A DNA stretch of 64,000 nucleotides, taken from contig VZDJ01000301.1 of assembly GCA_008694505.1 (NCBI GenBank), positions 3,295,514-3,359,513 of the forward strand, read 5' to 3'. Of the stretch, positions 35,219 through 46,700 are shown one piece after another. The translations under genes and the position numbers were made by a program. Positions within the stretch are counted from its first letter, which is position 1, and every line of letters begins with the position of its first letter. The notes under the pieces are model-generated. The model saw only the letters and a program-made list of their open reading frames with translations. It was not told where the DNA came from and did no database searches. The DNA comes from Cyanoderma ruficeps (lineage: Eukaryota > Chordata > Aves > Passeriformes > Timaliidae).

Positions 35219-35760
35219 TTTTGAGAAGTGAGTTCCACTCTGCACAAGAAGGTTAACAAATACCAGACTGCCTCTAAAAATACCTCCTCAATCGATGCCG
35301 AGCATAAGCCAGCCCAGAGTGCCAAAAGCTGCGAGAAAGGGCATTTGTTCCCCACAGCATCACCCCGTTCTGTCTCCCCTCTATGCAGCTCTGGATCAGT
35401 CCCTGATGTCCATCCCATCTGGGTGCCTCTAAAAGGCTGGTCCCTCCCTTCTTCTCCAGTGAAAACCTCCATATTAAATCATTTGTCTGTGTCGATTGAT
35501 TCAATATTGGGACGCGACTTGTAGCCATTTGTATCTAAATAGAATCTAAATTGTTATTACGGCTCCATAGTCGCAGCTTCTCCAGCACTGTCCCTCTCCT
35601 TGCCAGCTCCGCTCCGCTCTAATTGCCTTCAGCACGCTGAAAACATGAGCGCCTACAATTTGCAGGGAAGAAATTATCATCACATCTCCTTTCAGATCTC
35701 ACTAAATGCTGTTGTGTTTATTCATTCACCCTGTGATTGCTCCCGGGGCAGAGAGCAGCA
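35219..35760. promoter_or_regulatory. candidate conserved non-coding element pair
   Basis: Unique sequence in two blocks: 35455-35570 (TCCATATTAAATCATTTG; GATTGATTCAATATTGG; ATTGTTATTACGG, with SOX- and TAAT-type cores) and 35605-35745 (CTCTAATTGCC; GAAATTATCATC; GTTTATTCATTC). No repeat resemblance and no convincing frame. One of the better regulatory candidates, though conservation is not testable here. Confidence 0.42.
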
Positions 35761-35909
35761 GGCAGGCTAATGGCAGGCAGATAGTGCGCACTTCTGATCA
35801 GAGGCCAAGAGGAACATGAAAGGAGAGGGAATCCCATCTCCGCACGTGCCGCAGGGGCAGCCCCCAGCTCCCGGTGGCTGCGGTGTCCCCGGAGTGCTGT
35901 CTGTCCTCT

Positions 35910-35978
35910 ATCCCACCTGCTGCACACTGGGGACAGCCAGTCTGCCCTGAATCCCACCTGCTGCATACTGGGGACAGC
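35910..35978 (+). repeat. 28-bp direct repeat, 41-bp period
   Basis: 35910-35937 and 35951-35978 share a 28-bp unit starting ATCCCACCTGCTGCA with one C/T difference, separated by 13 bp. Confidence 0.93.
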
Positions 35979-36059
35979 TCTAGTGACACAGAGCCCTCCC
36001 TGACACTGGGTTGGGCATTGCACAGGGTGTGATGGGCACTGGGTCCTGCGAGGCTGGAC

Positions 36060-36110
36060 AGGCTGTGACTCTTCTAATGATGGGGAAACTGAGGCAGGGA
36101 GGGCAGTGGA
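36060..36110 (-). mobile_element. possible MIR SINE fragment
   Basis: GATGGGGAAACTGAGGCAGGGAG is the most durable part of antisense MIR (family form GATGAGGAAACTGAGGCACAGAG). Flanks do not extend the match convincingly, so chance or another SINE remains possible. Confidence 0.4.
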
Positions 36111-37749
36111 GGTGGCTGGGGTGTGGGCCTTGTCATGAGGAGAGCTGCTCCTGAGGTGTCCCTGCAAGGCGAGTTATTGCCAGAGCTGAGCCAGGGTGGA
36201 AGCAGCACTGACCACAGCCAGAACAGCTCGCTGGCCCGCTGCCCCTCCTGCCAGGCTTGGCAAGTGCCCACCGTGCTGGGCAGCTCTGGCAGCGGCTCCA
36301 AGAAGGGGCACGGGCCCAGGCTGCCCATAAATCACCAGCCGCATGTGTGTCCCTCGGCTCTGACCTCGGTGGCCGAGATTAATGGACTATCCGTTTAACC
36401 CCACTAGCCCTTAACTAGCCGTGAAGCACAGGAACAGCTCACCAACAGCACCGGTGGGAACAGTCCCGCTCCGTGGGTGGCTGGGGCAGAGAGGATGAAG
36501 AGCCCCTCTTTTTTGGAAGAAAGCTGCCTGGGAAAGTAATTCTCTCCAAGCAGGGGGGAGCAGCTCTGCCACTTCTTCCCTGTGCAGGACATTTTTCATA
36601 ATTACAAGGAAGAGCTCAGACACAACAGCTCGACACAGCTGCAGTTAATACCTTGCCTGCTGCTGGCTTTGCAGCCGGTCCCTGCTCCACCTTCCGTCAG
36701 AGAGATGAATGGAGGAGAGGCACTGCTTCCCACACTGGCACTGCCAGCTCTGTGCCAAGAGCCTGGGCAGAGGGCTGGTGCCAGCCCCTGCAGTGGGGTC
36801 CCACACAGGGTCCCACACGGCTGGGAGGAAGGCATGCAGCCTTCGAGGGGCAATAGAAAGGAAATGCACACAGCTCCATCCCCAAGCCCCAGCAACAAGG
36901 GGCAGCTCATCCTCCCACCACTCCATCATCTCTGCTGAGGGCCAGCTCATCTGCTGCTGCCCAGCATCAGGGTGAGTGTGTTTGGGGTTCCCTACTGGCT
37001 CCCCTCCTGGCTGCTTCTGCAGCCTGGCACTGGTCCCAGCAGCACGCAGACACAGGGTGTCTTTGCCCCACAGGAGGAGGCTGTGCAGCAGAATAAAGCT
37101 CTCGAGGCAGAGCCAGGACACCTTTGCCATCTCTGGTGGTGACAGTGGTGGGGCAGAGCCTTGGCTGCAGTGCTGGTGTTCAGAGCCTCCCCACCAAACT
37201 TGCCATTGTGCATTTTTCAGCAGAAAAAGGGATGGGAGATCAGCCTGGTGTGTCCTCAGCCTCCCTCACCTGTTCTGTGTAAGGTCACACTGTAAAACCC
37301 AGGGCAGGGGACTCCTGGTTCTGTGCTGCAGCATAGTCCCCTTAAAGAATGAACTGTTCTGCCTTGCCAGCCTAGCTCCTATCTCCTTCCACCATCAATC
37401 CACCCTGCACACCCATCCATCTAGGGCATTACCCCACACCATGAGGGATACCAGAGGCATTTTCCCCATTTTCAGCTCACAGCCCTCTAACACCATTTTG
37501 GGTTTTAAAGACAACTGCTTCTTGGGTGCAAATGCAGTGTCCTCATCAGGACCAGGGTCCTGCTCCTGAGGGGAGGAAGGCTGAGGTACTGTGCTCGTGC
37601 TCTGCTCCACCTTCTTCCTCAGCCTTGGGAAGACCTGAGGGGCGATGGCCAGGCAGCATCACAGCCTCAGCAGGACCTGCAGGTGTTGGCTCCCTTCGGT
37701 GGAAGCAGGGCTGGCCAGCTGAGAGTGGGAGTCAGATATCCCCAAAACC
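36111..37749. other. unique GC-rich non-coding DNA
   Basis: No gene seen. 36360-36420 has a small AT-rich patch (GAGATTAATGGAC). The 197-codon frame at 36976-37569 (+) is without recognisable domain. Confidence 0.45.
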
Positions 37750-38190
37750 GCAGTGCTCACTCTTTCAATATTGTTATACAGGAAAATGGAGAGTAAATAT
37801 GAATGAATTCAATATTACCCGTGTGAGATAGGATGTCGTATATTCACACGGTTAAGTAAAAGAAAGTAAATGGAAATCTTTATCACTATAGACTGCTGAA
37901 TATTAATAGTTATTGTTTGAGTTGCTGCAGCATGGAAAAGTCAATTATAACCTAAGTGTAAAAACGTCCTGAATTATAGATAAACTAAGCAAGGATAGAG
38001 ACGAATCTTTACCACACAATACAAAAACTGTGATAAAAGGAAAATAATAACTATGATAAGAACTTTAAAACAGTGGCTGTCAAAATGCACTGGACGATTC
38101 TTTATGTTAGTTAATGCTAATGGATCGACCGGAATCCTGAAAGGGTTAAATGACTGCATGTTAAACACTTGCTTCATTTCTGCAGCCTAC
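37750..38190. promoter_or_regulatory. strong candidate conserved non-coding element
   Basis: The most distinctive block in the window: about 440 bp, strongly AT-rich, unique, free of repeat resemblance, flanked by GC-rich DNA. Visible cores are TCAATATT twice (37765-37772, 37810-37817), SOX-type ATTGTT near 37912, RUNX-type ACCACA near 38011, GATA-type GATAAG near 38055, MEIS-type TGTCA near 38079 and GTTAATGCTAATGG near 38109. CCGTGTGA (37819-37826) and TCACACGG (37844-37851) form an inverted pair. This resembles enhancers of developmental genes. Target and conservation unknown. Confidence 0.5.
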
Positions 38191-39879
38191 ACAGAGACAT
38201 GGGCAATGGAGGGGAACTAACATGTTTGCATCTTCAGCACAAAGCCTGAATTTTCCAAACAACTCAACCCCCACACTGAGGCCAGAGTTTTCCAGCACTC
38301 TTTGGAGAATCAAAATGGTCAGCTTTTCCCGAGTTTTCAAGAACTGAGAGTTGAAAACGCAAGGACATGTGCCTTGGCAGTGGCTGCTGGGCTCTGGGTT
38401 TGTGGGGAGACCTTGCCCTGGCTCCCTCCTCAGGGGCAGACCCTCGTCCCTCTGCTCTTGATAAGACAGGAGCTGCCTCTGGGATACAGGAGGTCACTGA
38501 CTCTGAGCCTGGAAGTGAAACAGAGCTGCTGCAGCCCCAGTCCCTCCTCATGATCACACTTGTGAGACCACACCATGAGATGTTCCCAAAGATACACTGT
38601 GGAGGCTGGATGGGGCTTGCTACCCCGCACATTCCTTTTTGACTGGGAATCAACCCATATTTCCTGCATTTATATCCAGAAGAGACATATGGATATCTTT
38701 GGGAGGTGACTTTGTTCCCCCTGGGGACAGCCTAAAGCTGGCTTAGGTCTGGCAAAGGGACAGTGTGACAGGAAGCTCTGCAGAACACACTGGGGAAGTG
38801 GGGCTGCCATTCCCCACCCACCCTGACACCACTGCAGAGGTGGAGACCAGTCCTTTGCAAGATGTCACCATCATTTTCCATGACTGTTCCTGGCAGTGTG
38901 CAGGCACAGGAGGAGGTGACACCTTCTTCAAGCCCCTCTGGACCTCCCATCATCCCAGTCTGCCCCGCTGATGGCAGTGGTTTTGGCTGGTGTCCTGCAG
39001 CCCTGCAGCTATACTAATCAACCACTCATCCCACCTGAATTTCCCCAGCCACAAGGAAGCCTTTTGCCTCGGGATCTTGGATGCCTTTGTGGCAGGAAAA
39101 GAGGTGAACCAGGCGGTCCCTGCCGCCTTGAAGGGCCAGCATCCACTGGTTGCCCAAACCAGAGGTTTCTAAATCACATTGGCTGCACACGTCAGTGCTT
39201 GCAGGCGGTGCCAAGTGACCCGTTAGAGCAGGGGTAATAACAGCAGATTTCCAGAGCGAGGAGGTTTGACCCTACACCAAAGGTGATGTGATTCCTCTTC
39301 AGTAATTAACCTGTCCTGCTCCAAATGCTGTGTCATTATTTTGCAATCTGGGTCCTTCAAACGTGTATCTCTGCTCTCATCGGCATCGTTTATCCCTGCA
39401 GGACAGTGCTGGAGTTCATTGTTTCGGTATTCACAGCTGAGAGTCGCTTTCCTGGGGGAGCTGAGAGGGGCAGGCAGTCAGCCCACTCCCCCCTGCCCCG
39501 GGGGGAAGCTGTGCAGGACGAGCCGTGCTGCCCCTGTGCTGATCCCAGCAGGGAATTACAGGCTCTCTCCCTGCTCCTCTGTCCGGAGGTGCTAGGCTAG
39601 ATGCTGCTTGTACATTCTGCTGGCATTGATGAGGGACTTGAGGCTGCCTATGTTCTTGCCTGAAGCAGAAATGGGGCAAAGCCTTGGCTCTGGATGGAAC
39701 GATCCAAAAGCTGCGGCTGGTGGAAGTGATGAACATTTCCCTCACCAGCCTCAGCCCAGCCCTCCGAGAGCCTCCCATGGGCAAGAAGGCAAAGGCTGCC
39801 GAGCCCTCGTTGTCCTCCCGTCACCATCCTCAGCTCAGATCTGCTGCACATACCAAACCCCACTGCTGAGGTTGCACAA
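38191..39879. other. unique GC-rich non-coding DNA
   Basis: No gene or repeat recognised. Confidence 0.45.
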
Positions 39880-40345
39880 CTATTTCCATTAGAAGCCATA
39901 ATTAAGGTCAAAAACTATTTCTATTATAACCCTTCTTTGCTCATTCAGAGCTTCTTGAAAAATTCTCCTTTTTGCTCTAATTTTTTCCATGCCCTGAGCC
40001 CAGAGGCAAATTGGGAGTTAATGTTTAAATTAAGCCCATTGAGGATCATCTGAGAGACGCGAGAAGCACACTGTCCTGCTCCGGAAAGAGCCTGCATCCC
40101 CAAACCAGCTCCATGTCCGGGTCTGGAGGGGGGGCATTGCTAGATCTGAGTGGAGGAGAAAGCTGATTAATATGAAGCTTGGTTAATATGGGTATTAGTT
40201 ACCCATAGTAGTTTTGTTTAGACATACCCCAGAGAGCATTTATATTAGTTCCACACTAGCACTGCACTGTGACCCCATTCACCGTGCCCATGTGAGGATA
40301 TCTGTGTAGTCTGAATATTAAAATCATTTCAAAATAAGGCAATCT
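39880..40345. promoter_or_regulatory. AT-rich unique blocks with palindrome
   Basis: Two blocks: 39885-40060 (CCATAATTAAGGTC; TGTTTAAATTAAGCCC) and 40160-40345. The second contains the interrupted palindrome ATGGGTATTAGTTACCCAT (40188-40206, 7-bp arms, 5-base centre) and TTAATATG twice. Regulatory role inferred. Confidence 0.35.
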
Positions 40346-41049
40346 TGGCCCCAGCCAAGATCAGAGTGGCAGTGGACAGCAGCCCGAGTCCCCTGCCCAT
40401 GTGGAGAGCTGACACCTCTGCTCAGCCCCGAGTGCCACTTGTAGACAAAAGATGAACCAGCACAGGAACAATTTAGCCTCAAAGCAGCCGTAAGTGTTTG
40501 GGTCTGGCAGATCACCTGCCGCAGGTCCTTCCGTGCTGCAGGGTGGGAGAAGGGCTGTTAGGAAGGTTACAGGTTTCAGGAGCAGACATTTGGGGAGATC
40601 CTATCGCTTCTGTTTGCTGCAGGCACATGGGGGTTGTTGCAATTAGTGTAATTTCCTCTAGGAATCTAAGAAAACACCGGTTCTCCAAATCTGCTGAAAT
40701 TCCTACCCTTCCAGAAAGGCAGGATAGCAGCAGCCAGCCGGCACCTCCAAACCACCTCTGCTCACAGACAGAATTTGTGACTCATTAAGGCAACAAATAT
40801 GAACAAGATCAATATCACCATCTTGAACAACTCCAGGTACGACTGGCATGAAAAAAATAATCTGATCTGAGTTGTGGGAGAGAGGAAACACTCTGGGGCA
40901 AGACCCTGCAGGTATTCTGCTGGTATCAGGCAGAGAGGCGGAGGTGAGCTGGTGTAAAGGCATAAGGGTGTTTTTTTGGAGGCGGTCTCCATTTCAAGGG
41001 TAGTTTCTCCTCCCAGAGAAGCTGCTCAGAGGTCTCGGGTTGTGTGCAG
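40346..41049. other. unique non-coding DNA
   Basis: Nothing recognisable. A small AT-richer patch lies at 40785-40870. Confidence 0.45.
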
Positions 41050-41310
41050 GGACCAGGAGCCGGGCAGACTGTTCTTGTGTGCATTAATCCTCTCCGTCTG
41101 CTCGCCATACGGGCTGCTGCGGCCAGCCCCGGCGGGGAGAGGAATGCTTTTGTTAGCCCAGCGCACTTGGCAGCCGGGAGGGATCGCTGGAAAGCAAAGC
41201 GGGCACTTAACGAGCCGCGTCCTTCCATTATAATTAAAGTGAGACCCAGAAATCAAAGCTGTTATCTGCCTGCCTGCTTGCCAGGCGAGACGCTGTCCTC
41301 AGTCGCTGCC
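41050..41310. promoter_or_regulatory. CpG-containing candidate regulatory element
   Basis: Unique block that mixes CpGs (GCCCCGGCGGGG near 41125; AACGAGCCGCG near 41210) with AT-rich cores (CCATTATAATTAAAG near 41226; GCTGTTATCTGCC, a GATA site on the minus strand, near 41259). This mix is unlike the filler DNA. Confidence 0.35.
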
Positions 41311-42009
41311 AAGCCGGGGTCCAAGCCGAACCCATAGGCTTTCTGCCCTAAGGAATGGCTGTGGACACGGGCCAGGGCTGCCAGCGAGCCACCGGCACCC
41401 GCTGGTTTAATTCACAGGTAACCCGTCTCCAGCGCCGGGGAGCGGCCGCAGGGTGGAGAGAGACCTCCGGCTGTCGGGGATCAACAGGGACAGGCTCTCC
41501 CCAGCTCCCTCCCAGGATTTCAGGTGCTGGGTCACCTTCAGAAGGGAGGAAAGCCATGGTTTTTGGCAGTGGTTCCCAGAATAGAGGTGCAAGCCTGGCT
41601 GTTCACATGCTGTCTTGTCATTCTCCACAGCAGGGCGTGGGGTGAGCAGGGGGGATGCAGCTGAGCTTTTGCTCTGCTCAGCTCTGTCAAAACTTCTGAC
41701 AGCAAGTTTTCACCTCGATTGCCCTAGAACTTATGTGCACAGGATGAGGAAAGGGGGGTTTTAGTAAGGAGGACTTTCCCTGCCCAGCATCCCAGGGCAT
41801 CCCATGGGTGTCAGCACAGCATCCCACTCCCCACCAGGCCGGGACTGCTCCTTGCACTGGGCTGGCGTCTCTGTGGCCACTGCAGAGACCAGACTCTGTG
41901 GGACCCTTCTGGTTGGATCAACATCTAATGGCCACAGCTGGGGGGAACAGTCGAGCTGGGGACGGAGGGGTGAAAGGGCAACGACTGATCCACAAACCAC
42001 CCAGTCACC
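41311..42009. other. unique GC-rich non-coding DNA
   Basis: Nothing recognisable. Confidence 0.45.
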
Positions 42010-42260
42010 AGAACAAAATTCCCCTTCTAACAAGGCATGGAGCAAACAAATTATCTTTGTTGTTAGGAAATCTGTAAGCACTTATGGTTATAATTACCAT
42101 CTGTGGTTTTGCCATTCAGGTAAAGTAGCAGCAGCAGCGCTGATACGGGTTAGGCTCAGCCCCGCGAGCTGCTAATCAAAACCAACCCCTTTGCCTTCAG
42201 GTTGAAGATGATGTCAAACTTGATTGAACGTCCACCTTTGATGGCTTTACCTGAGACCTA
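42010..42260. promoter_or_regulatory. candidate conserved non-coding element
   Basis: Unique block with CAAATTATCTTTGTTG near 42046 (SOX- and TCF-like cores), GGTTATAATTACC near 42086 (a near-palindrome), CTGCTAATCAAAACC near 42170 and CCACCTTTGATGG near 42231 (a TCF/LEF-type CTTTGAT core). Function inferred. Confidence 0.38.
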
Positions 42261-45200
42261 ACAACATCTGTGCCCTACTCACAGTAGCTCTGAAAGGTAA
42301 TATGTGTGGAAGAGAGAAGCTGCCTGCCATCCAAGCAGTGAGCTCCGACAGAAACATCACAGCTTCAGGAATCAATAAAACATAATTCAAAAAAAAAAAA
42401 GAAAGGAAAAAAAAAGTATAAACAGCAGAGACCAAAGCCCGAAGAACTGGTCAGAAGATTTATATGCAGCTTAGTTCAAATTTCTGTAATCTATTTAAAT
42501 TAATAGCCACGTCCCATGCTAAATTGCTTCCAGAGGCCAACAGCTTCCAGGTTATTTCATTCTTTGTAAGGGAAGCCCAGAGGGGGACCTTGCTGTGGGC
42601 TTAACAACGTGGTGCAACTCATCCTTTGAGGGCTCAAGTGCGGATATGGAAGGACCTTGGACATGGCAGTGAGCTGGAGAGGTCCCATTTAGCCCCTGCC
42701 CAGCACCTCCCTGCAGAGAAATGCAGTGGGAAGCAGGTTTGGTGTTGCTGTACCCTGGTATTTGCTGCACTGCTTTGGAATGGGGACAGGAGCATCCTCC
42801 CATGCCCAGAGCCCATCCATGCTCAGTCCAGCTGAGCACAGCAGCCAGCAGCATGAGGGACCCAGTCTCCCCACCGAGGAGGTTCCCCTCACCATGCTGC
42901 ATGCTGCAAAACCATTCAGGCTTGCCCAACATTTTCCATTTTAAGATCTTCCCTCAATTCCTTATAACTGTGCCAGCATTTAGCTTTCAAAAATAAGAAA
43001 AAACCCCTGGAGCTGGGGGCATAACCCAGGCCAGGAAGATTTCAGCCAATATGACAAATTTGATTCCGGAAAACAAAGATGGCCAACTTGAGAAGTTCTT
43101 GCAGCCGCTTCAAGGAGAAGCTTGAATTCCTCTGCATTTGTGGTGGAGCTCTGAATTTCCCTGGGGTGCTACAGCAGTTTTCCCAGTGATAATTCTTCCA
43201 AGTTGTGCAACATTTTAAGCTTCTAAAGCTCCTGGGTCACCCGTGCCAAATGAAGAGCTTGCCTTTGCTGACTGACAACTCAGAGGATTTATCCAAGCCC
43301 CAAATTGTGAATGCTGGGACAGCAGAGCTCTCTCTGCCCTTGCACCTTGCAGAGGCTGAGGTGACTCCCATTTCATGGTGAAACTCTCCAAATCCTAGGC
43401 AGGGAGAGAAGGGAGAGGAAAACTGCACACGTGCCAAGGGAAAGGGAGGAATGTGCCAGAACCTGGTTGAGGAGGGCTGGGACTTGGCAGGGGTAAGAGG
43501 AGTGCCTCAGAAGTGCCACAGAAATACTCAGGCTGGATCACGGGATCCTCAGCCTCCTGCAGTGGGAAGCCAAGGCCATTAGTTAAGTATGACCTCTTAT
43601 TTGTGCTAGGAAGAAATATTTAATTCCCTGTGGGTGAAATTCCTGGTGTCAGGGCCTACAATTTTCATGAAACAGGGTAGCATCAGACCACCAAGAGGGG
43701 AAGCTGCACCCAGCCTTTCATCCCATATCTGTAAGCTCTTGAAAAGGAAGAAAAAGCAATTCAGAAAGGTCTCCTCCCTCTCTCCATCACACACTTGGTA
43801 TCTCAACACAAAACCCCACCTAAGCACAGTTTGATTTTAACTCATTCTCTCTACCACAACCCATCTCTGGTAGAAACTAAGCCCTGGGAATGAGAGCTCC
43901 AAAAACTGAAAGCAGGAAAATCTCCTGGAAACCATTACACAACCCGGGACTGTTGCGACACATCTGAGGTATAATAAACAAGGTGCTCGACATACCAGCA
44001 ATACCAATGCTCTGCCCTGCGTCACTGCCACCCACTTGCAGGAGACTTTTGTCTGTCCCCAAACCTCTTCTGAGCCTCAAGAGATCCTGCTGAGATCTCC
44101 AGGCTGAGATCCTGCTCCAGTGTTATCCTGGTCACCCAGCCCCAAGCAGCCACCATCCTGGAGGGAGGTAACAGCCCTGGGAATATGGCGTTGTATGGAT
44201 TATGGATTTGATGTTGCTGTTTTTCTGGGTGGGACTTGTGCTGAGGTTTCACTGATACCATTTCTGTCTGTGAGCACAGTAACCACTCTTATTGTGAAGG
44301 GTAAAGGACCCTTCCCTGCCCCTTGCCTGCTTTGGGAGTGCAGAGCCACATACAGGGACTGCAAACCCCTACATCCAACAGCATCCCTCTCCCTACACCC
44401 AGGTGCAGCACCACGGGTGCAAAAGCTTCTCACCAAGGACAGAGAGGTTACCCCTGCTCCCAGTGCAGCCGTTCTGTATAAACCATGTCCCACAGATTTC
44501 CATCTGAGGGCAATATTTTAACCACAAACTATTATTGTTTATCCATTACAGAGGCAGGCAGGTGCAGGAGGCACTTCACACGGAGTCAGGAGTGTGTAAG
44601 TTATGGCCAGGGGGATCAAAGCTCTCAGCGGCACCAAGAGCTGCCATTACTCTTCAGTGTTACCTGGAGATCTGCAGACAACTCCTCCTGTTCGTCTGTG
44701 ATTCCTCCCAACTTTTTAACAAGCCCTTTCCCTAGGCACAGCTTATCTTCCTGCTTCTCACTGGCAGTGCTCTGGAAGGAGCCCTCCAGCCCCAGCCATT
44801 GCCCAGATTCTGCAACCATCAATGCGGTGCTGATCACAGGCATCCCCCAGGAAGGCTCAGCTCCCTGTGTCCCCAGGGAACAGGCAGCTCACAGACAGGA
44901 GCCTGGCAGCTTTGCAGTCCTCATTTAGGCACCGCTGTTCCTGAGCACGGGGGATGCTGCAAATACCCCAAATGGAATGCACACTGAGGGAGAGGGCCGC
45001 TGGCTGGAGGGGGACAGCAGGACACACAGAGGCTTTGGCACCTTGGCTCATTGCTGTTACCAGTTCACTGGGGGAAGGGAGGTTTTGAGGACAGACTGAT
45101 GGATGGATAAAGAGCATAGTCTGGCAGCCAGCCTCATGCTGGTCATCCCACACTCCCTCTTCTGCAGCCCCAGACACTGGCAAATTTCTTCCTGGAAATA

Positions 45201-45359
45201 TTTGCAAAATGAAGGCAGCTCTTTTAATAACTGCCACATGGCATGCTTTAAAAAAAACCCAAAACCCCAATGGAGTGTCAATGTCTCCTTCAAGCTAATA
45301 TCACGCTAATGCTGAGCACAGTGAGTGGTGCAAGAAGGTGGATTTACAGAAAAGGCACG
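42261..45359. other. unique non-coding DNA
   Basis: An A-rich tract (A12 at 42389-42400, A9 at 42407-42415) follows AATCAATAAAACATAATTC and could be a retroposon tail, but no body is recognised. Small AT-rich patches lie at 42460-42560 and 43590-43680. No gene found. Confidence 0.42.
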
Positions 45360-45560
45360 AGGTGAAGCACTGAACCCCCTGGGTTTTGGTCCCAGCTGTG
45401 CTGCAGCCCTGCCTGTGCTGGAGGAGATGCCTGTGCTCACATTCCTGCCACACCGTGCCTCAGTTTCCCCAATGGACACAGGGGGAGTAGAGAGGCTGGG
45501 ACGCGTGTCCCTACTCACCAAGATCTTGTGGAGAGATGAGTGAGGAAAGTACACATTATG
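45360..45560 (+). mobile_element. probable MIR SINE relic
   Basis: CTGGGTTTTGGTCCCAGCTGTGC (45378-45400) resembles the family's CTGGGTTCAAATCCCAGCTCTGC, GTGCCTCAGTTTCCCCAATGG (45455-45475) its CAGTTTCC core, and TTGTGGAGAGATGAGTGAGGA (45526-45546) its TTGTGAGGATTAAATGAGA part. The order is right and the spacing is slightly stretched. Length about 190 bp. Confidence 0.6.
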
Positions 45561-46489
45561 GATGAACTATTCTGGGATGTATGTTCGCCTTCTGGGAGCA
45601 AAGAGTCTGGGAGAAACTGGGACTGTGCTCCTTCAGAATCTGATGCCTGGTGGTGGAGACAGTGGAGGCTGCGGAAAACCATCTTGAGGGATGATTCCTC
45701 GTGCCTGCTCTTGGCCAAGGAATGAGTGAGAAGAGATGCTTCAGTCTCCTTTATCAGACTGGAGAAAGGCACAAGCAGCAGGGTCGCAGTCACGGCTTCT
45801 CTGGTCCCATTTCTGCTGCTTCTGCCCTGGGGGGATCAGCTCTGCCTGGCACTCACCCAAACCAAGCAGCATCCCTCCCTGTCCTGAAGGAGGGAGGGGA
45901 AGGGGCAGGATGTCACTCTGGCCAGGTAACCCCCAGGGGCTTGGAGAACAGAATAGNTATACAAGGACCCACAAGGGTCATTGTGTACAGGCTCTGTCCC
46001 TGTACAGGACAATCCCAAATCCTGTCCACTGAGCAACCCAAGAAATAAGGTTCAACCTCCAAACAAGTCCCTCCAGGTAGCAATGAGAAAAAAGGCTTAT
46101 ATACTCTGAATGACCCTCTTCATGCCAGAGAACGTCTCTCTGCTCAGCCTGCAACACCAGGTGTCAAAAATCCCACAGTGCAAACACCTCCATCCCATTT
46201 CCCCGAAAGCTTTTCACACCATGCGCCTCCCTCCACGTTATCACACTGGCACGAGCCTCTCCATCCCAGGCTTGTTAAAAGCATCCAAGTGGGAGGTTGG
46301 TGCAGCTCACAGCTCCGGGATGGAGCAAGACAGACTCACATTTCCCCACTTTTCACATGGTTATGAGTGCACAGCTCCAGGACGGCCGAGTCCCACCCTG
46401 CCACGATGGCATTCCCCAGCACAGGGAGCATTTCCTGTGGGTAATGCAGTGGCTCTGCTGGGCTCCCAGACCCCAAGATTTGCATGTCT
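45561..46489. other. unique non-coding DNA
   Basis: Includes a single unresolved base at 45957. No gene or repeat recognised. Confidence 0.45.
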
Positions 46490-46700
46490 GACAATTCACA
46501 CTGGGGAATGCTCGTACATTGATATTTCCAATATTTAGGTGCTGTAAAGCAAGCGCAGCTGATGTGGAGTCATTAATATGTAATAAATGCAACTCCACCG
46601 TGGTGCTTTGACAGCCACAGTTTTTCATAAGAGAATGACTCTTCTGAACACATTTTAAACCCAAACAAGCTTTTTCCTGGCAGCAGACAGAAACTGGGTT
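46490..46700. promoter_or_regulatory. candidate conserved non-coding element
   Basis: AT-rich unique block with an octamer ATTTGCAT just left (46478-46485), ATTGATATTTCCAATATTTAG near 46520, GTCATTAATATGTAATAAATG near 46570 and a MEIS-type TGACAG at 46609-46614. Function inferred. Confidence 0.38.

Noticed and set aside
42389..42415. A-rich tract as a retroposon tail
   Set aside because: No recognisable retroposon body or target-site duplication beside it.
43365..43395. CCCATTTCATGGTGAAACTC as a MIR fragment
   Set aside because: Match too short and interrupted, with no ordered flanking blocks.
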